Positions 1 through 12,294 of a stretch of DNA of 64,000 nucleotides are shown piece by piece. A program made the position numbers and the translations under genes. Each line of letters opens with the position of its first letter. The stretch's first letter is position 1. The stretch spans positions 1,116,001 to 1,180,000 of the forward strand of contig BDSL01000005.1 of NCBI GenBank assembly GCA_003116995.1, given 5' to 3'. The notes under the pieces were generated by a model. It searched no databases. It was not told the origin of the DNA and saw only the letters and a list, made by a program, of their open reading frames with translations. The DNA comes from Yamagishiella unicocca. Lineage: Eukaryota; Chlorophyta; Chlorophyceae; Chlamydomonadales; Volvocaceae.

Positions 1-3000
1 ACGAAGGCGTGTGGAATCGAGCGCCAGAGCTGGCGGCCGAGGTCTTCGGTGGGTCCACTGGGGTGGAGCAGATCTTGGAGCGCGGTCTGGATGGTGCTGA
101 CGGCGGTTCCATCGGCGGCTTGCACGGTGGAGCTGGTGGTAGCAGCGGCTAGAGTGGCTTGCGCAGCGATTGCGTCAGCGCTGCGTCCCGCGTGCTGCAG
201 CTGCCGTGCGTGCTCGTACAGCAGGTCGATGCGTGCGGCGCCGTCGTACATGGGCTTCTGGCTGGGCTGCTCGAGCTGACGCGGATCACCGGCCAGCAGC
301 GCGTGGAGGTCGGTGAAGGGGCCGAGGTCGCGCTCGCTGACACCAGGGTCCATGTGCGTGCGCGCTGTGTGCACGTGGCTGCAGATGCGACCCAGGTGGG
401 CGAGGCCGCAGGTGCTGAATTCATCCAGGATAATCAGGCGCACACCATTGAGATTCCGCTCCACGCGCTCACAGCGGTAAGCATTGAAGTGGTGCGAAGT
501 GGCAAAGAAGGTGGTGGTGCTCGTGCCGAGGTTCCCGGGGGTCGTGTCCTGCGTGCACAAGGGGGAGGGTGGCAGAGGGGTGGAGGGCCGGAGTGTTACA
601 GTGTGTGGGAGGCACGGCGGGTGAGGGCGTGAGCGGAGCGTGTTACAAGGGGTTTCTATAGTTAGCGGGAAGGACTCACGTGTAGCGCGGCGCGCCAAGT
701 GTAGCTCACGACAGCGATCATGTGGCTGCAGCGCTGCTGGTACGCGAACCAGAGGAGGGCCAGGATGACTTGGCTCTTTCCGGTGCCCGGCTTGCCCGTG
801 AGGATGGACGTGAGGGGTGCGGGGCGGCGGCCCGCTTTCTCGGCCAGGAGGAGGGCGGCGTACAGCAGGAAGGGCTCGCGCTGGTCGGGGGAGAGGCTGA
901 AGAGGCGGGCGGTGTCGTCGGGAGAAGGAAGTTGGTGTGAGGGCAGGAGGGTGTACGGAGGGGGCTCGGCGGGGTGCAGCGGATCGGGGAAGGTGCGATC
1001 TTCGGTCACACGGCCGCTGGAGTCGTAGACGAGCAGCTTGGCGGTCACGTTGGCGCTGTTTGCGTCGATGAGGAGCAGGCGGGAGGGAGGCTGCACGGGA
1101 AGGAGCGGGCTGAAGTCCTTCATCTCGGTCTCGAGGAGCGCGAGGGTGTCGAGAGAGAAGGTGGTGGGGGGGCGTAGGGCGGGTATGACGGAGGCGAGGG
1201 TGGGTGCTGAAGCTGCAGTGCTGGCTCGGGCGGGAAGGGGAATCGCGCGGATGGCGTCTTGGATGTATGCGCGCTCGGCGGGGCGGGCGTGGGCGGGAGC
1301 GGTGGGGATGCGGGTGTAGCGGTCGAGGAGGCGTTGCTGCTCTTCCGATTGGGCGGCGCGGTCGCGCCAGACGGCTGTGGGCGCAGTGTCACGGGGGGCT
1401 TCGTAGGGAATATCGTGCGCGTTGTCCAGGGCGGCAGTTACCAAGTCATCGTCTTCGGGGGGAACGCCTTCCATGAGCGCTGCTTCCGCCTGCTCCTCGA
1501 CTGTGCGCTCGAGCTCCTGCTGTAACAAGACCCGCTCTTTACTGCGCAGGCGGACGCGGGCGAGGCCGTCGGCGTTGGCGAGCATGTGGTTGGCGAGTCG
1601 GACGGCCAGGCTCGTGCAACTGGGCGGCTCGTGGAAGTAGCGGCGGTAGGCGGCCCAGAGGCCGCCGTCCAAGTCGAGCGGCTGCGTGCGGCTGTATGCC
1701 GCGAAGTTGCCCAGTGCGAAGGCGGCGTAGTGGTCACGCATGTGCGGCTCGGCGCCGTCGTCTGCGGGCCGTGCAGGTGGGTCCGACAAGGGCTGCGGGA
1801 CGCGGGGGTTCTCGTAGTGCGACCAGGCGTGGGTTGTGTACTGCGGGTGGGCGGGGTCCAGGCGGCGGTCCACTGATGTGACTCCGCTCGCGGGCATCTT
1901 GCGCTGTGTGCATGGGCAAGGGGGAATGGCGACCACGGGCGAGTGTGTATTAGCAAGGAGCATGTGAGAGAAAGCGAGCACGCATCGGCTATCATGCTAG
2001 TATCTGTATATGATACGATGGGAAGAAGGGATCCAATGCATGAGGCTACTGTAGAGGGAGCACGTGTGCGCGCGTGCGCGTACCTTGTAGAATAACATCG
2101 CCATGATGACCGGTGAGTACGCGTGGAATGCGGGTCCGCGCAGGAGGTAGTCCTCGAGGCGTGAGACGGCACGGAGGTCGGCGTGCATCGGCGGGATCGG
2201 GACCTCAGCGGGCTGGGGAGCGGCGGCGTCTTCATCTTCGCTTTCGCTCGCTTCTTCTGCTTCTTCGGAGGGCGGCTCGTACTCCAAGCGTTGATCGCGG
2301 ATCGCCTGGTTGAGATCGATGATCGCCAGGTCGGGGTTGGGGATGGTGAAGGCGCTCGCGTCGGGAGCGGGGGGCGCGGTGGAGGGGCCGGGTTGCGGCG
2401 CGAGCTGCACGTAGGAGGGCTGCGTGGGGTCCTGGAGGGCGCTGTAGGCCGGCAGCAGCTCGTTGGCGAACAGGCGGTAGTCGATGGGCTGCATGCTGTG
2501 GGATTCGATGGCCACCTTCCCGAGCAGCAGGAGCAGCGCAGCGCCAGGTGACGAGAAGCCGTTCTGCGCGGTCTGGATGTTGATGGCGTGCGCGAGGTTC
2601 CACTTGCCTTGTGCAGTGATGCTATCCACAGGGTGAAGCGGGCGCGCGGCGCCAGCTGGAGGGAGGGCGCTGCGCTCGAGGGCTTCTTGTGCTTGCTGCG
2701 CGCGCTCCTGCTCCGTGGATGCAGCAGGCAGGCTTTCAGGTGCGGTGGCGGGGGTCGCGACGGGAAGAGGGGCGAGGCCGGCCAGGAGGTTGAGCGACGC
2801 GCCAAGGGGAGAAGGAGGAGTAGGTCCGGCGGGAGAAGGGGCAGCGGGCGGAGGGGCAGCGGGAGTGGGCGGAGGTGCCGGCTGGCTGGGGCCGGGGGCC
2901 GAAGGGGAGGGCGGGCGTGGGGCGGTGGCGGAGGGCATATGCTGGCGGGACTTGAGGATGGTCGCAGCGGCGAGGATGGCGCTGCTGCCTTGCATTGCTT

Positions 3001-5179
3001 CTGTCTTGGTGGCGTACTTGAGAGCGTAGTCGGCCGCGTCCGCGGCGAGCTGTTCCAGCGAAGGCAGCGTGGGTCGCTGCGCGCGGAAGGGGTCGTCAGG
3101 GGGGAGGTGGCCGTACTTTTCGTCCCACAGCTGCTGCGTGCGCACCCAGCGGCTGATGTCGGCGGCGAACGCGACGGTGTGGTTGCAGGGGAGCGCCAGC
3201 AGCAGCGCGACGGTGTGGGCGACGAGCCAGCGGCCGTAGCGCTTGAGGTGCATGCAGGAGGTGACGCTGGCGCAGGTGGTAAGGAAGTTCAGCAGGCGCG
3301 GCATGCGCATGCGGCAGTTGGTGTCAGTCGCGTGCACGTGGGGGGCGGTGCAGGTGCCGTCCCGATGCGCGTGTTGCAGGAGCGTGATGATTGCCTTCAT
3401 TGCGTGCAGGGCGAGCCGATCGGCGCCGTCCGCATCATCGTACTGGAGGGGCGGCCGCTGCACCTGCGGCGGCTCGAGCGTGTCGAGCCGCTCGTCCAGC
3501 TGCTGCAGGGTGGCGCCGACGAGCCGCTGCTGCAGGTCGGACAGGCGCTGGCTGCCTGCTGCGGCTTCGGACTGCAGCAAGCCGTCGAGCACGCTGGTGT
3601 CTGGGTTCGAGTGGTCGAAGAAGAGCGCGTGGATGGGGCGGGCGCCGGTGAGATAGTGGACGGGCGACGGCAACCACTGGTTCTGGATGGACTCCATGAA
3701 GTTGAAGACGGATTCGCGCGTCGCGGAGTCCTGCAGGGCGGCGCGCAGGCGGGCGGGGCGGAGGCCGGGCTGCCAGATGCAGCCGTGGGTGTGCAGCTCG
3801 CCGCGGTGGTTCATCTCGAACTTGAAGAAGAAAGCGTCGACGCGACCGAAGAGGCGGGTGGGGTCCGACTGCGTGGGCTCGCCCTGCTTCCAGCCCATGA
3901 ACGCTTCGCAGAAGGCGTGCACGAACGCGAGCATGAATTCAGCGCAGGTGCGGGGATGGCTCGCGATGATGTGCCAGCGCTCGTTTGCGGGGGGGCGGTC
4001 GATGGGGCTGCCAGTCGTGGGGTCGAAGGTGTACGGGCGGCCGGCGAGCTGGAAGACGGCCTCGCTATTGACAGCCGCGGGGTTGAGGGTCATGGAGGCG
4101 GTGGGCGGGCCGAAGGGAAGCCACAGGCCGTAGCTGCGGCTGCGGAGGCTCGCGTACGACGCGGGCGAGCCCACGACATGTGCGGAAGTGATGCGGACCG
4201 CGCGGACGAGCTGAGCGACGGCGGGAGGCGCGTTGGCGAGGCGCTCGGCCAGTTCGTGGCCGGGGAGGCCGGCGGCGAGCAGTTCGATGGTCTGCACGAG
4301 CGAGTTGATGTCCATCCGGCCGAGTTGTTTTAGCAGCGCGGGGTTCATCGCGAGCCGTACGCTGACCTGAGCGTTGACGCCGTGCCGCTGCCACACGTCG
4401 AACATGTCGAGGATGAAGTGTGGCGCCTCGGCGCTCTCATCGTTGCTGCCGTCGGGGAGCGGGGGCGTCCAGCGGCGCAGCTGGAGGACGATCCATGCGT
4501 ACATGGACATGCCGAGGGGGCACTTGCCCGTGCCATTGGGGAAGCGGTTGGGATGTGCATATAGGGGCCAGGAGCTGTCGTAGTCGTTGGCGGGATCGGC
4601 GCGGGTGGACGCTACGATGGGCGCGCCGTTGCACATGCTGATGAACGCGTCCGGGTCTCGCACGGCGTCGCGGAAGATGGCCGTCAGGTGCGGCGTGGTG
4701 CCGCTGGACGCGAGGAGGTCGACATCATCGGCGCCGAACATGGGGCCCGTGGGTATCGGAGGTGCTGCTGGCGGTGGCTCAGCGGGTTGCGGCTCGGCGG
4801 GGGGGGGGGGTGGCGGCGGCGAGGGTGGTGGCGGTCGGGGGGGGATGGATGCGACGAGGAGCGCGCCAGGTGGTACAGGGGCCGTGAGGGGAGTGGCGCT
4901 GCTTGGAACGATGATGGGCGGCGGTGGAGGTGGTGGTGGCGGGATGGTGAGACGCGCTCCTGCAGTGAGAAAGGCCGCCGTCGGGCTGTCTCTGTCAGGC
5001 CGCCATCCGAGCCATATCCTGTCCGGCCGCCATCTGCCATCGAATCGCCTGCCATCGAATCGACTGCCATCCGTCTGCTGACAGGCCGCCGTCCAGCCGT
5101 TGGGCCGTTCCCTGCAAGCAACCCTCTCCTCCCTTCCTGGCCCCTCGCACCTGTCATCAACATCCCCGACCCCTGACAT
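1..5179 (-). CDS. Helitron Rep/helicase transposase, 3' partial
   Basis: The model is three exons, 5179-2084, 1903-679 and 548-<1, with phase-0 GT-AG introns at 2083-1904 and 678-549. The start is an ATG at 5179. The first 150 residues are Pro-rich. The Rep domain follows, with HUH motif ELHTHGCIWQ near residue 460 (DNA about 3795-3766) and the two-tyrosine motif YALKYATK near residue 718 (about 3025-3002). Exon 2 ends with a Walker A motif GKPGTGKSQ (about 800-770). Exon 3 carries Walker B LIILDEFS (about 440-417) and motif III LLAGDPRQLEQP. In Helitrons the Rep nicks and joins single-stranded DNA using the tyrosines, and the helicase unwinds 5'-3'. Helicase motifs IV-VI would lie off the left edge. 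No stop or frameshift was seen in the joined frame. Confidence 0.85.
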
Positions 5180-5180
5180 G
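1..5180 (-). mobile_element. Helitron (rolling-circle transposon), left part off window
   Basis: The block encodes, on the minus strand, a protein with the Helitron order: a HUH Rep nuclease followed by a Pif1-type helicase. The element's 5' end lies to the right of the start codon at 5179. I could not fix its TC terminus, and the CTRR/hairpin 3' end is beyond the left edge. The long open frames on the plus strand inside the block (for example 2588-4333) are shadows of the GC-rich minus-strand coding sequence. Rep and helicase motifs are intact in the visible part, so the copy is young or recently active. Confidence 0.88.
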
Positions 5181-7104
5181 GTAGCAAATTGGCTATAGCT
5201 ATCTTAGCTAGCATACCTAACATCCGATAGCCTCGTGGGCTGCATTAGGGTGTAGCGCAGAACCGCTTACAATTATAGTACCGGTATCATGCGAGAACGG
5301 TGCTTATAGTGGGTGGTGATACCTGATGCAGTGGCTCCAAACCCGAAGATAGGGCCATCGGGCGATACACTAGACACTGGGTGTTATTTGCAGGATTCAC
5401 CATGCAATGTCATGCCCCAGCGCCGGCATGAACGATTCGCGGGCATTAGTCATGGTTTCGGCGTCGCTCCAGGAACGCGTATTTGGGCATGACGGTTGGA
5501 GTAAAATATCTCGCAAGTTGTTGTTGTAACGGTGTGTTGTTGTTAGGCATGGTTCGTTGACACTATGTAACGGACGTCGTCTTATGTCGTCTGGTAACTT
5601 TCGGTGTTGGGTGGTAGCTGGCTCACGATCGGAGCTGCAGGGATAAGGTGCGCACATCGGGCCCACGGAGCCTCCGCCGCCATAGCACGAGCGGGATGCC
5701 ACATCTGGTATTCCCGGCCGTGCTCGAAGTATCCTCTCGCACGATGTGCCCAGTTGCAGACGTTTAACAACAGTGTCGAGCATAGTTGCCCCCGCAAGCA
5801 ACAGTGCAGCTGTGGGCCGCGCTTCGGTCGGGAGTCAGGATACCCAGGGCAGACCCCGGAAGAGGTAGCGACTTGCGGCGTTCATCTGCTAACGTGCCTA
5901 CGACCTGGTCAGTTGTAGCCTGAGCGCTAACGACAGCGCACGCCAGTCAGGCCTGGAGTCGGCCACGACGGTCAGCCAGGAAAGCAAGAACAGAGTGTTA
6001 CACCTAGTGTCCGTGACGGCCGAAGCCTGCTGTGGGGCATGACAGCAAGACTTAGAGGGATTACTGTAGCTGTTACTACAACGGGAAGTACTTCGGCTCG
6101 ACGGTAAGGACTCTCAGAAGGTAGGCAGCCTTCGCCTGAGTATGGCAGTTTCATGTCAGAAGCGCTGCAATGTAGTAAGCGATCCCAACCACATGGCAGT
6201 AGGAACTTGTACTATTACCACATGAAGACGTCAGGCGATGCGCCCGATGGTTCTGGAGCCAACCGTAACAAATACTACTAGCTACCTGCAGACGTGGTGG
6301 GTACTCCTGCTCGTCAGGAAGCGATGCACAGCCAAGATAGTCTTATGGTTGCTGGATCTGACGATTTGCAGCAACCGATATCAAAGACGTGAATCCTTAC
6401 GTGAGCGCGTTACACGGTCACCACCGTTTTATCGGCGACTATGCACGGCGTGTGGTATATGGCGGCTGCGTTCCACGTTGGGGCTTCCTTGGCCCACCAC
6501 GCAAGCTGCCTTCCGCAAATACATCCAATCGTCCCCGTACCCACAAAAACCCAAATTCTTCCTTAGTTCCTTAGGAGAAAACATGAGCGCAAACGAAGGA
6601 GGGACACAGGAAGGAATGAAGCCAGAAAGAAGATCATGATCACCAGTAGTGTCAGGCTACGTAGGAAGGTGGGCCTCTATCAGCCCTATCCATGATCAAC
6701 CGCGCGAGCAAGCAGCTAGGCGCTCATCCGTCCAAGCGGATCACTGACCAGCACTGACCGGGCTGAGGCCCCAATAGCACGCTCACTCGGACTGTCCCGG
6801 ATTGCATAGTTTGCTTTTTATTACGACGACTGTTTACGCGGATAACTTGATCGCAGTAGCGGAGTCTTGATTGGTCACGACAGCGACATCGCAAGGCTCG
6901 CTATTTTCTAACTACCATACTAACCGGCCCCCGGCAACGGTGTTACCACTGCGGGTAGATTATAAGACGGCTAATTGACCCCGACGAGCTCACTGCATAC
7001 TACTGCCCAAATAGCGGTGCGCGTGTGGGCACACTCCAGCTAGCTGCTGCTATTAAGCTACGACGGTTGCGCTACGGCAGTTACGGCGCGAGGTGTCCAG
7101 CTCG
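5180..7104. other. Intergenic, no supportable gene
   Basis: Lower-GC sequence between the Helitron and the lectin-type gene. It includes the unresolved right-hand flank of the Helitron. Open frames are short (for example 5801-5397 minus and 6238-6639 plus), lack recognisable motifs and have no coherent splice partners. I see no RNA gene or repeat that I can support. Confidence 0.5.
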
Positions 7105-10100
7105 TCAGGGGAGGTTGCCGTAGCACACCGCGTACTGCTTCTCGTCGCAGTAGCGGTTGTACGGCCCGCCGTTTCCGTTGGGGTCGATGAACGCACAAAA
7201 GTTGTTCAGCGTGCCGGCGACCCAGCAGCCCTTGCCGTTGAGCAGACACAGCTGGTCGGTCACCGCTGTTGTCATTGATGAGCACGTCGCAAAAGAAAGG
7301 GTCCAGGTAGGGGCCAGGTAGATAGGGTCCAGGCAGGGTCCCAAGTAGGGGCCAGGCAAATGTAGGGGGGAGAGAGAGAGTAAGGAGACGGGGAGTGAAA
7401 GGTTCGTTGTCAGATGACTCAAGGCACGTCCTTGGGCAGTGATTCAACGCAGTTAGGCAGTAATTCAGGCAAGAAGCTTGCGGCCCTTGGGCAGTGTTTC
7501 CAACAACGAAGTAAGTCTTGTGTTCTTGGGCTGTGCCTCAAACTCGCAGTGCTTAGACAATAAAGGACGCGCGGGAGCCGGCGGAGAAGCGCACTTACAC
7601 CCGCTGGCAGCACCCAGCTCCCCGCACCCAGCACCCCGATGGCTCTACCATCTGGTCTGGGGCCCACTGTAACAGTTTACTATTACCCAGCTGGGACGCC
7701 GTGGCCCAATGGTATCGTGCTTCGGCATATGCTTTCATGATGCGTGCTCAGACAGGACACAATTGCGTTCATCGCTGAGTGGAACCAAACTCACCCCTGA
7801 CCGCCGTGTCGGTGTACGGCACGAGGCTGTAGCCCTGCGAGAAGCAGAAGTCGTACGCCTCAGCGTAGGTGTACTTGTTGGTGGTGGCGATGAAGATTTT
7901 CTTCTTGTATTTGTAGGCCTGGAAAAGTTTCACTGGGCGCAGGGTGGAAAGGGCGGATGTTCGGAATCGTAAAGAGGACGTGCCGCGAGGAAGCAACAGT
8001 AACAACCAATGATAGTTATCAGTTGATCAACATTTTAAGGGCCACGCAATCTCGCCGCAGGTAAGCGGGTCAAACAGGTAGCTGGGAGCGTCTGCATACG
8101 CAAAGGGGCATCTGACCAGACCGGAAATTGAGCCGAGAGACTACCCATCCGCTCACCGGGCGGTGGAGGCGGAGGGGAGGGAGGAGGCGGAGAGGGCCGC
8201 CGGGGAGGAGGGCTCCGCCGCGGCGGTCGGGGCGGCCGCGGCTACGTACAGCAGTTTTTGATTTGCAGGGAGGCATAAATACGGGGAGTCGGGGGCTTAA
8301 TCAGGATCTGTGTGACGGGCTGCCTGCACCACCCCAAATAGGACCACATCAGCGTTGTGCGTTTGCTTCCCATTTAACGTCATGCATAGGATTGCTTGGA
8401 CATGTGAGACCGAACATATGGGCGTACAAGCAAAGGCCATTGCAGGGTGCCCACGCACCGAAGGAGGCGGAGGAGGAGGCGGGGGACTCCTCTTTTTCTC
8501 CTTCTCTGTCCATGGCTTGTAAGGGTCCGAGCCGGGCATGGGGTGCTTGTCGTCCGGCAGGGGGTGCTTGTCAGGGTACTCCACGTAGGGGTCAGGGTGG
8601 TAATTGTCGTCCGGAAGGGGGTGCTTGTCAGGGTACTCCAGGTAGGGGTGCTTGTCAGGGTACTCCACGTAAGGGTAAGGGTGGTAATTGTCGTCCGGAA
8701 GGGGGTGCTTGTCACCGCCACCATCCCCTACGCCGCCGCCGCCTGGAACACCGCCGCCGCCTCCTCCGGCCCCGCCGCCGCCGCCAGTACCGCCCCCGCC
8801 ACCACCCCATACTCCGCCACCGCCTGGCACGCCGCCGCCGCCTCCTCCGCTCCCGCCGCCGCTGCCGGTACCGCCCCCGCTACCACCCCATACTCCGCCG
8901 CCGCCTGGCACACCGCCGCCGCCTCCTCCGCTCCCACCGCCGCTGCCAGTACCGCCCCCGCCACCACCCCATACTCCGCCACCGCCTGGCACGCCGCCGC
9001 CGCCTCCTCCGCTCCCGCCGCCGCTGCCAGTACCGCCCCCGCTACCACCCCATACTCCGCCGCCGCCTGGCACACCGCCGCCGCCTCCTCCGCTCCCGCC
9101 GCCGCTGCCAGTACCGCCCCCGCTACCACCCCATACTCCGCCGCCGCCTGGCACACCGCCGCCGCCTCCTCCGCTCCCGCCGTCGCTGCCAGTACCGCCC
9201 CCGCTACCACCCCATACTCCGCCGCCGCCTGGCACGCCGCCGCCGCCTCCTCCGCTCCCGCCGCCGCTGCCAGAACCGCCCCCGCTACCACCCCATACTC
9301 CGCCGCCGCCTGGCACGCCGCCGCCGCCTCCTCCGCTCCCGCCGCCGCTGCCAGTACCGCCCCCGCTACCACCCCATACTCCGCCGCCGCCTGGCATGCC
9401 GCCGCCGCCTCCTCCGCTCCCGCCGCCGCCACCAATACCGCCCCCGCTACCACCGCCGGCCCCGCCAGGGTACTCCACGTAGGGGTCATGGTGGTAATTG
9501 TCGTCCGGCATGGGGTGCTTGTCAGGGTACTCCAGGTAGGGGTCAGGGTAATTGTCGTCTGGCAGGGGGTGCTCGTCAGGGTAGTACTCGTCAGGCCAGT
9601 GTTTCTTCGTTGGTGGCGGCGGCGGTGGTGGCGGTGACGGTGGCAGAGGTGAAGGTGGCGGCTTCCGAGGGTTCTGCTCGCAAGGGGCGGCGATCATACA
9701 CAAGACGGTTAGCCTGGCAGTTAGTCGCATCCTACGGAACGCATGTAAACTGTTAGTTAGTAATTACTGTGACAGTGGGTTCCAGACCAAATTGTTGTGG
9801 GGGAGCATTGCAGGAGGTATTGGCCGCGAACCGAAAGATAACAAGCAACAAGTATTTCTGCGTCTCTTTCAGTGTCAGTTTTCCCCACAAACCCACGGCT
9901 ATTAAGGTCCTAAGTAGGCGCCCTCCGGTACATGCGCACCCGGGGCCTTGGCGGGCTGGGCGATGGCGGGGGCGACGGGGGCAAGGGAGGCGGGGACTGT
10001 GGGACCAACGGGACCAACGGGGTGACGATGACGATCACCGGGTTCTTGTTCTTCTTGTCCTTCAGCTGACCTTGTGAGCCCGGGATGGTGACCTGGGCGC

Positions 10101-10474
10101 TGGCGCCTGCGGACAAAGGTGGGCGTGATGGAGGACGTGGGCGTCGCGAACGCGAGCGGGTCCGTGAGGCGCCGAGTGAGGATAAGTGAGAGCTGGCGTG
10201 TCTCTTCCCGAGTGCAAAAAAACTGCCCCCGTGCGTTCGACGTATCCCAGCTATCTAGCGAGCAACCGCACGTAACGGTAACCATGACCCACTTTCGCTG
10301 GTTTACTCGAAACGAAATATTCCTGGGAGCAACATGCTGCGTATATCGTGTTCTACAGGTGTGTAGCTAGGAGTCGCTCTCACCAGAAGGGCCGCAGCAG
10401 AGGATCGCCGCTGACGCGAGCAGCAGCAGCGCGGCAGCTGCCCTGGGCGCTGAGGCGCCGACAGGGCGCGGCAT
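7105..10474 (-). CDS. Secreted Pro/Gly-rich ECM protein with C-terminal C-type lectin domain
   Basis: The model is seven exons: 10474-10384, 10106-9940, 9673-8459, 8241-8157, 8091-8056, 7932-7795 and 7265-7105 (stop TGA). All phases agree. Exon 1 encodes a signal peptide with an AAAALLLLASAAILCC core, followed by a Lys-rich stretch and a PPPLPPSPPPSPSPP hydroxyproline-type segment. Exon 3 starts Pro-rich, has YPDKHPLPDDNY-type repeats, and contains about nine copies of a 28-residue Gly-rich repeat. Exon 4 is again poly-Pro. The last three exons form a C-type lectin fold: YTYAEAYDFCFSQGYSLV, then KGCWVAG, NNFCAFIDPNG and YCDEKQYAVCYG, with the expected cysteines. Volvocine walls contain many such glycoproteins, so wall or matrix carbohydrate binding is inferred. 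The 8055 junction requires a GC donor. The first two exons could instead be a separate short gene ending in TAG at 9912-9910. Confidence 0.72.
8735..9460 (-). repeat. About nine coding tandem repeats of about 84 bp (Gly-rich)
   Basis: Units of about 84 bp encode a 28-residue Gly-rich repeat on the minus strand with variants of VPGGGGVWGGSGGGTGSGGG. The plus strand reads as uninterrupted Pro-rich sequence. Copies differ mostly by single bases, so the array is recent and probably length-polymorphic. Confidence 0.85.
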
Positions 10475-12294
10475 GGCCGCTAGTCGTCCTTAACTAAACA
10501 GCCACCCGAAACGTGTTTCAGATAAATTGTGCGTGGCCGGATGGAATGTGCCGCGGCAGGCTTTGGACAGGTTGAGGAATGCTGAGCAAGCGCTGCTGCA
10601 TTTATCCTAATGCCTGGCCGCTTGTTAACCATTCCTCTGAATCGACCGGGCGAATCGTCGCGGACGACTGCTGGACTTTCGCACCTTGCATTTGGGCGGC
10701 ATGGGACGGACCCCGCCGCCCATCAGGTCCGCATGCGCGAGCAAAGAGCGGGTGATGATCCACGGGACCGACCGACCGAACAGTTGCGAGTGTTTGAGAT
10801 GCGATGCCCGCACTCCAGCGATAGTGCGGAAAAATATGGAAAGAACGCGCCTGACTTTACTTGTTGCAGACCTTGCCCTCTGCTGCAGGCGGAGTTCTGC
10901 GTGCTCCGCAGCCCGACGCAGCCGCTGTTGCTACTCAACTCTGTAATGCTTGTGCAATAGTAGTCCTACGCCGCGATATGCAGCAGACGGGGAACTGAAG
11001 GTGCGAGCGCGACAGGCATCGACAGACGTTGGCGTATGACGTTGCCTAGACGGGTGCCTGCATATGCTCGGCTTCGATGGTTCCTCACGCGCGGACATAT
11101 CGAGAAGCCAAGGGGCACAATCGGTATTTTCGCCACCAATGCCTTCTGCCAGCGTGAGTAGATGCCGCAAGCCATCTTATGCCAGCAAACTGACTTATCT
11201 TATGTGCTGTTTATCGACCCGTGGGACAAGCCGAAACGATCATTGCATCAGTTAACTGTCCCCCATACAGAATCTGTGAAGTATGTAACTTGTGCCGCGG
11301 CAATCGCTTTTAATGCGCACAACAAGCAACCAACACCTCCAGCGTCGGTTAATAGTGACGTTCAGGGCTGCGGTATTGCAAACGTGATGATTTTCATGTC
11401 GCTTATGTGCGTGCAACTACCACATGCAGAATGTGTGCCAGCCTTTGCCCTGCACCGGGTAACCCTCGCATTCCGCACCGGATGCAGCCCACCTACGCTA
11501 CTGGTAGCTCATTTGAAGGGTTCCGATAACAGTGAGGGGCTGAAGGAGCTTATATTAAAAGAATTGACGCCAAAATGCTCGAATAGGATGCGTGCGCGAA
11601 CCCCAGACACCGGGCAGCTTCCCGACAAGGTTGGCAAACGGGAGTCTGGGACGCTGGCATAGATCACGTAGCGTTCGTAATGTTGTAATTCGTGTAAGCT
11701 TCAGGATCAGATAAGCACAGTAGCACCAATGTGCCAGGCTTACCCAGTTGGGACTGAAGTGCCAATACCGTACTAGTACTCTAAGCCCGAACGTCATCGT
11801 GAAACTCAGGGGTTTCCAACTCATTGTAACATGTTCCCTACTACTTGCTTACATCTTCAGACCTGGTTTTAACTTGCCGCAATTCCTGAATGCCGAGTTG
11901 GTATACAATGGCATGGAGTGCTAGGCAGTGACGCAGCACCAGACGGAAAGACAGCACTCCATCGTCACTTGTAGTGGTTTTGACTGCTTGACTGCATAGG
12001 GCGTGAAGGGTGAGTTCGTTCCCAATTGTCCAGTCTGGCTCCGCGCAGAGCCGATATGGTTCCGCAGACATGTCAGCTACATAAACACTCATCAAAATTA
12101 TCATAAAATGCACACGGACTCGCTGCGGGCTGCGTATCGGTTATGGAGATGGCCGCGTGCGTGAAGGCCCAAAAGGACGATAACCGACTCCCAAATAGGC
12201 CAGAGATGCATAAAAACGCCTATTCGTTCAGCTTCATTACCTCATCTATCGCGTTTCCTGCCCTAAAACCCGCTGACGCCCGCCCCTCTTCCCC
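10475..12294. other. Intergenic, no supportable gene
   Basis: The 1.8 kb between the lectin-type gene (minus) and the next plus-strand gene is AT-richer than the coding blocks and holds both divergent promoters. A 166-codon frame at 11162-11662 has no recognisable domain or algal codon bias and is not called. Confidence 0.5.

Noticed and set aside
2588..4333. 581-codon plus-strand frame
   Set aside because: It is the complement of the Helitron Rep region, whose minus-strand frame carries HUH and two-tyrosine motifs; the plus frame is Gly/Arg/Val-rich shadow.
6238..6639. 133-codon plus-strand frame with a hydrophobic stretch
   Set aside because: Composition is ordinary for lower-GC spacer, with no recognisable domain or splice-site support.
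8688..9482. Plus-strand poly-Pro frame resembling a pherophorin hinge
   Set aside because: Complement of the Gly-rich array. The minus-strand reading joins in phase to a signal peptide and a C-type lectin domain, and the plus frame has no start context or partner exons.
11162..11662. 166-codon plus-strand frame
   Set aside because: No motif, no algal codon bias, no splice partner; compatible with chance.
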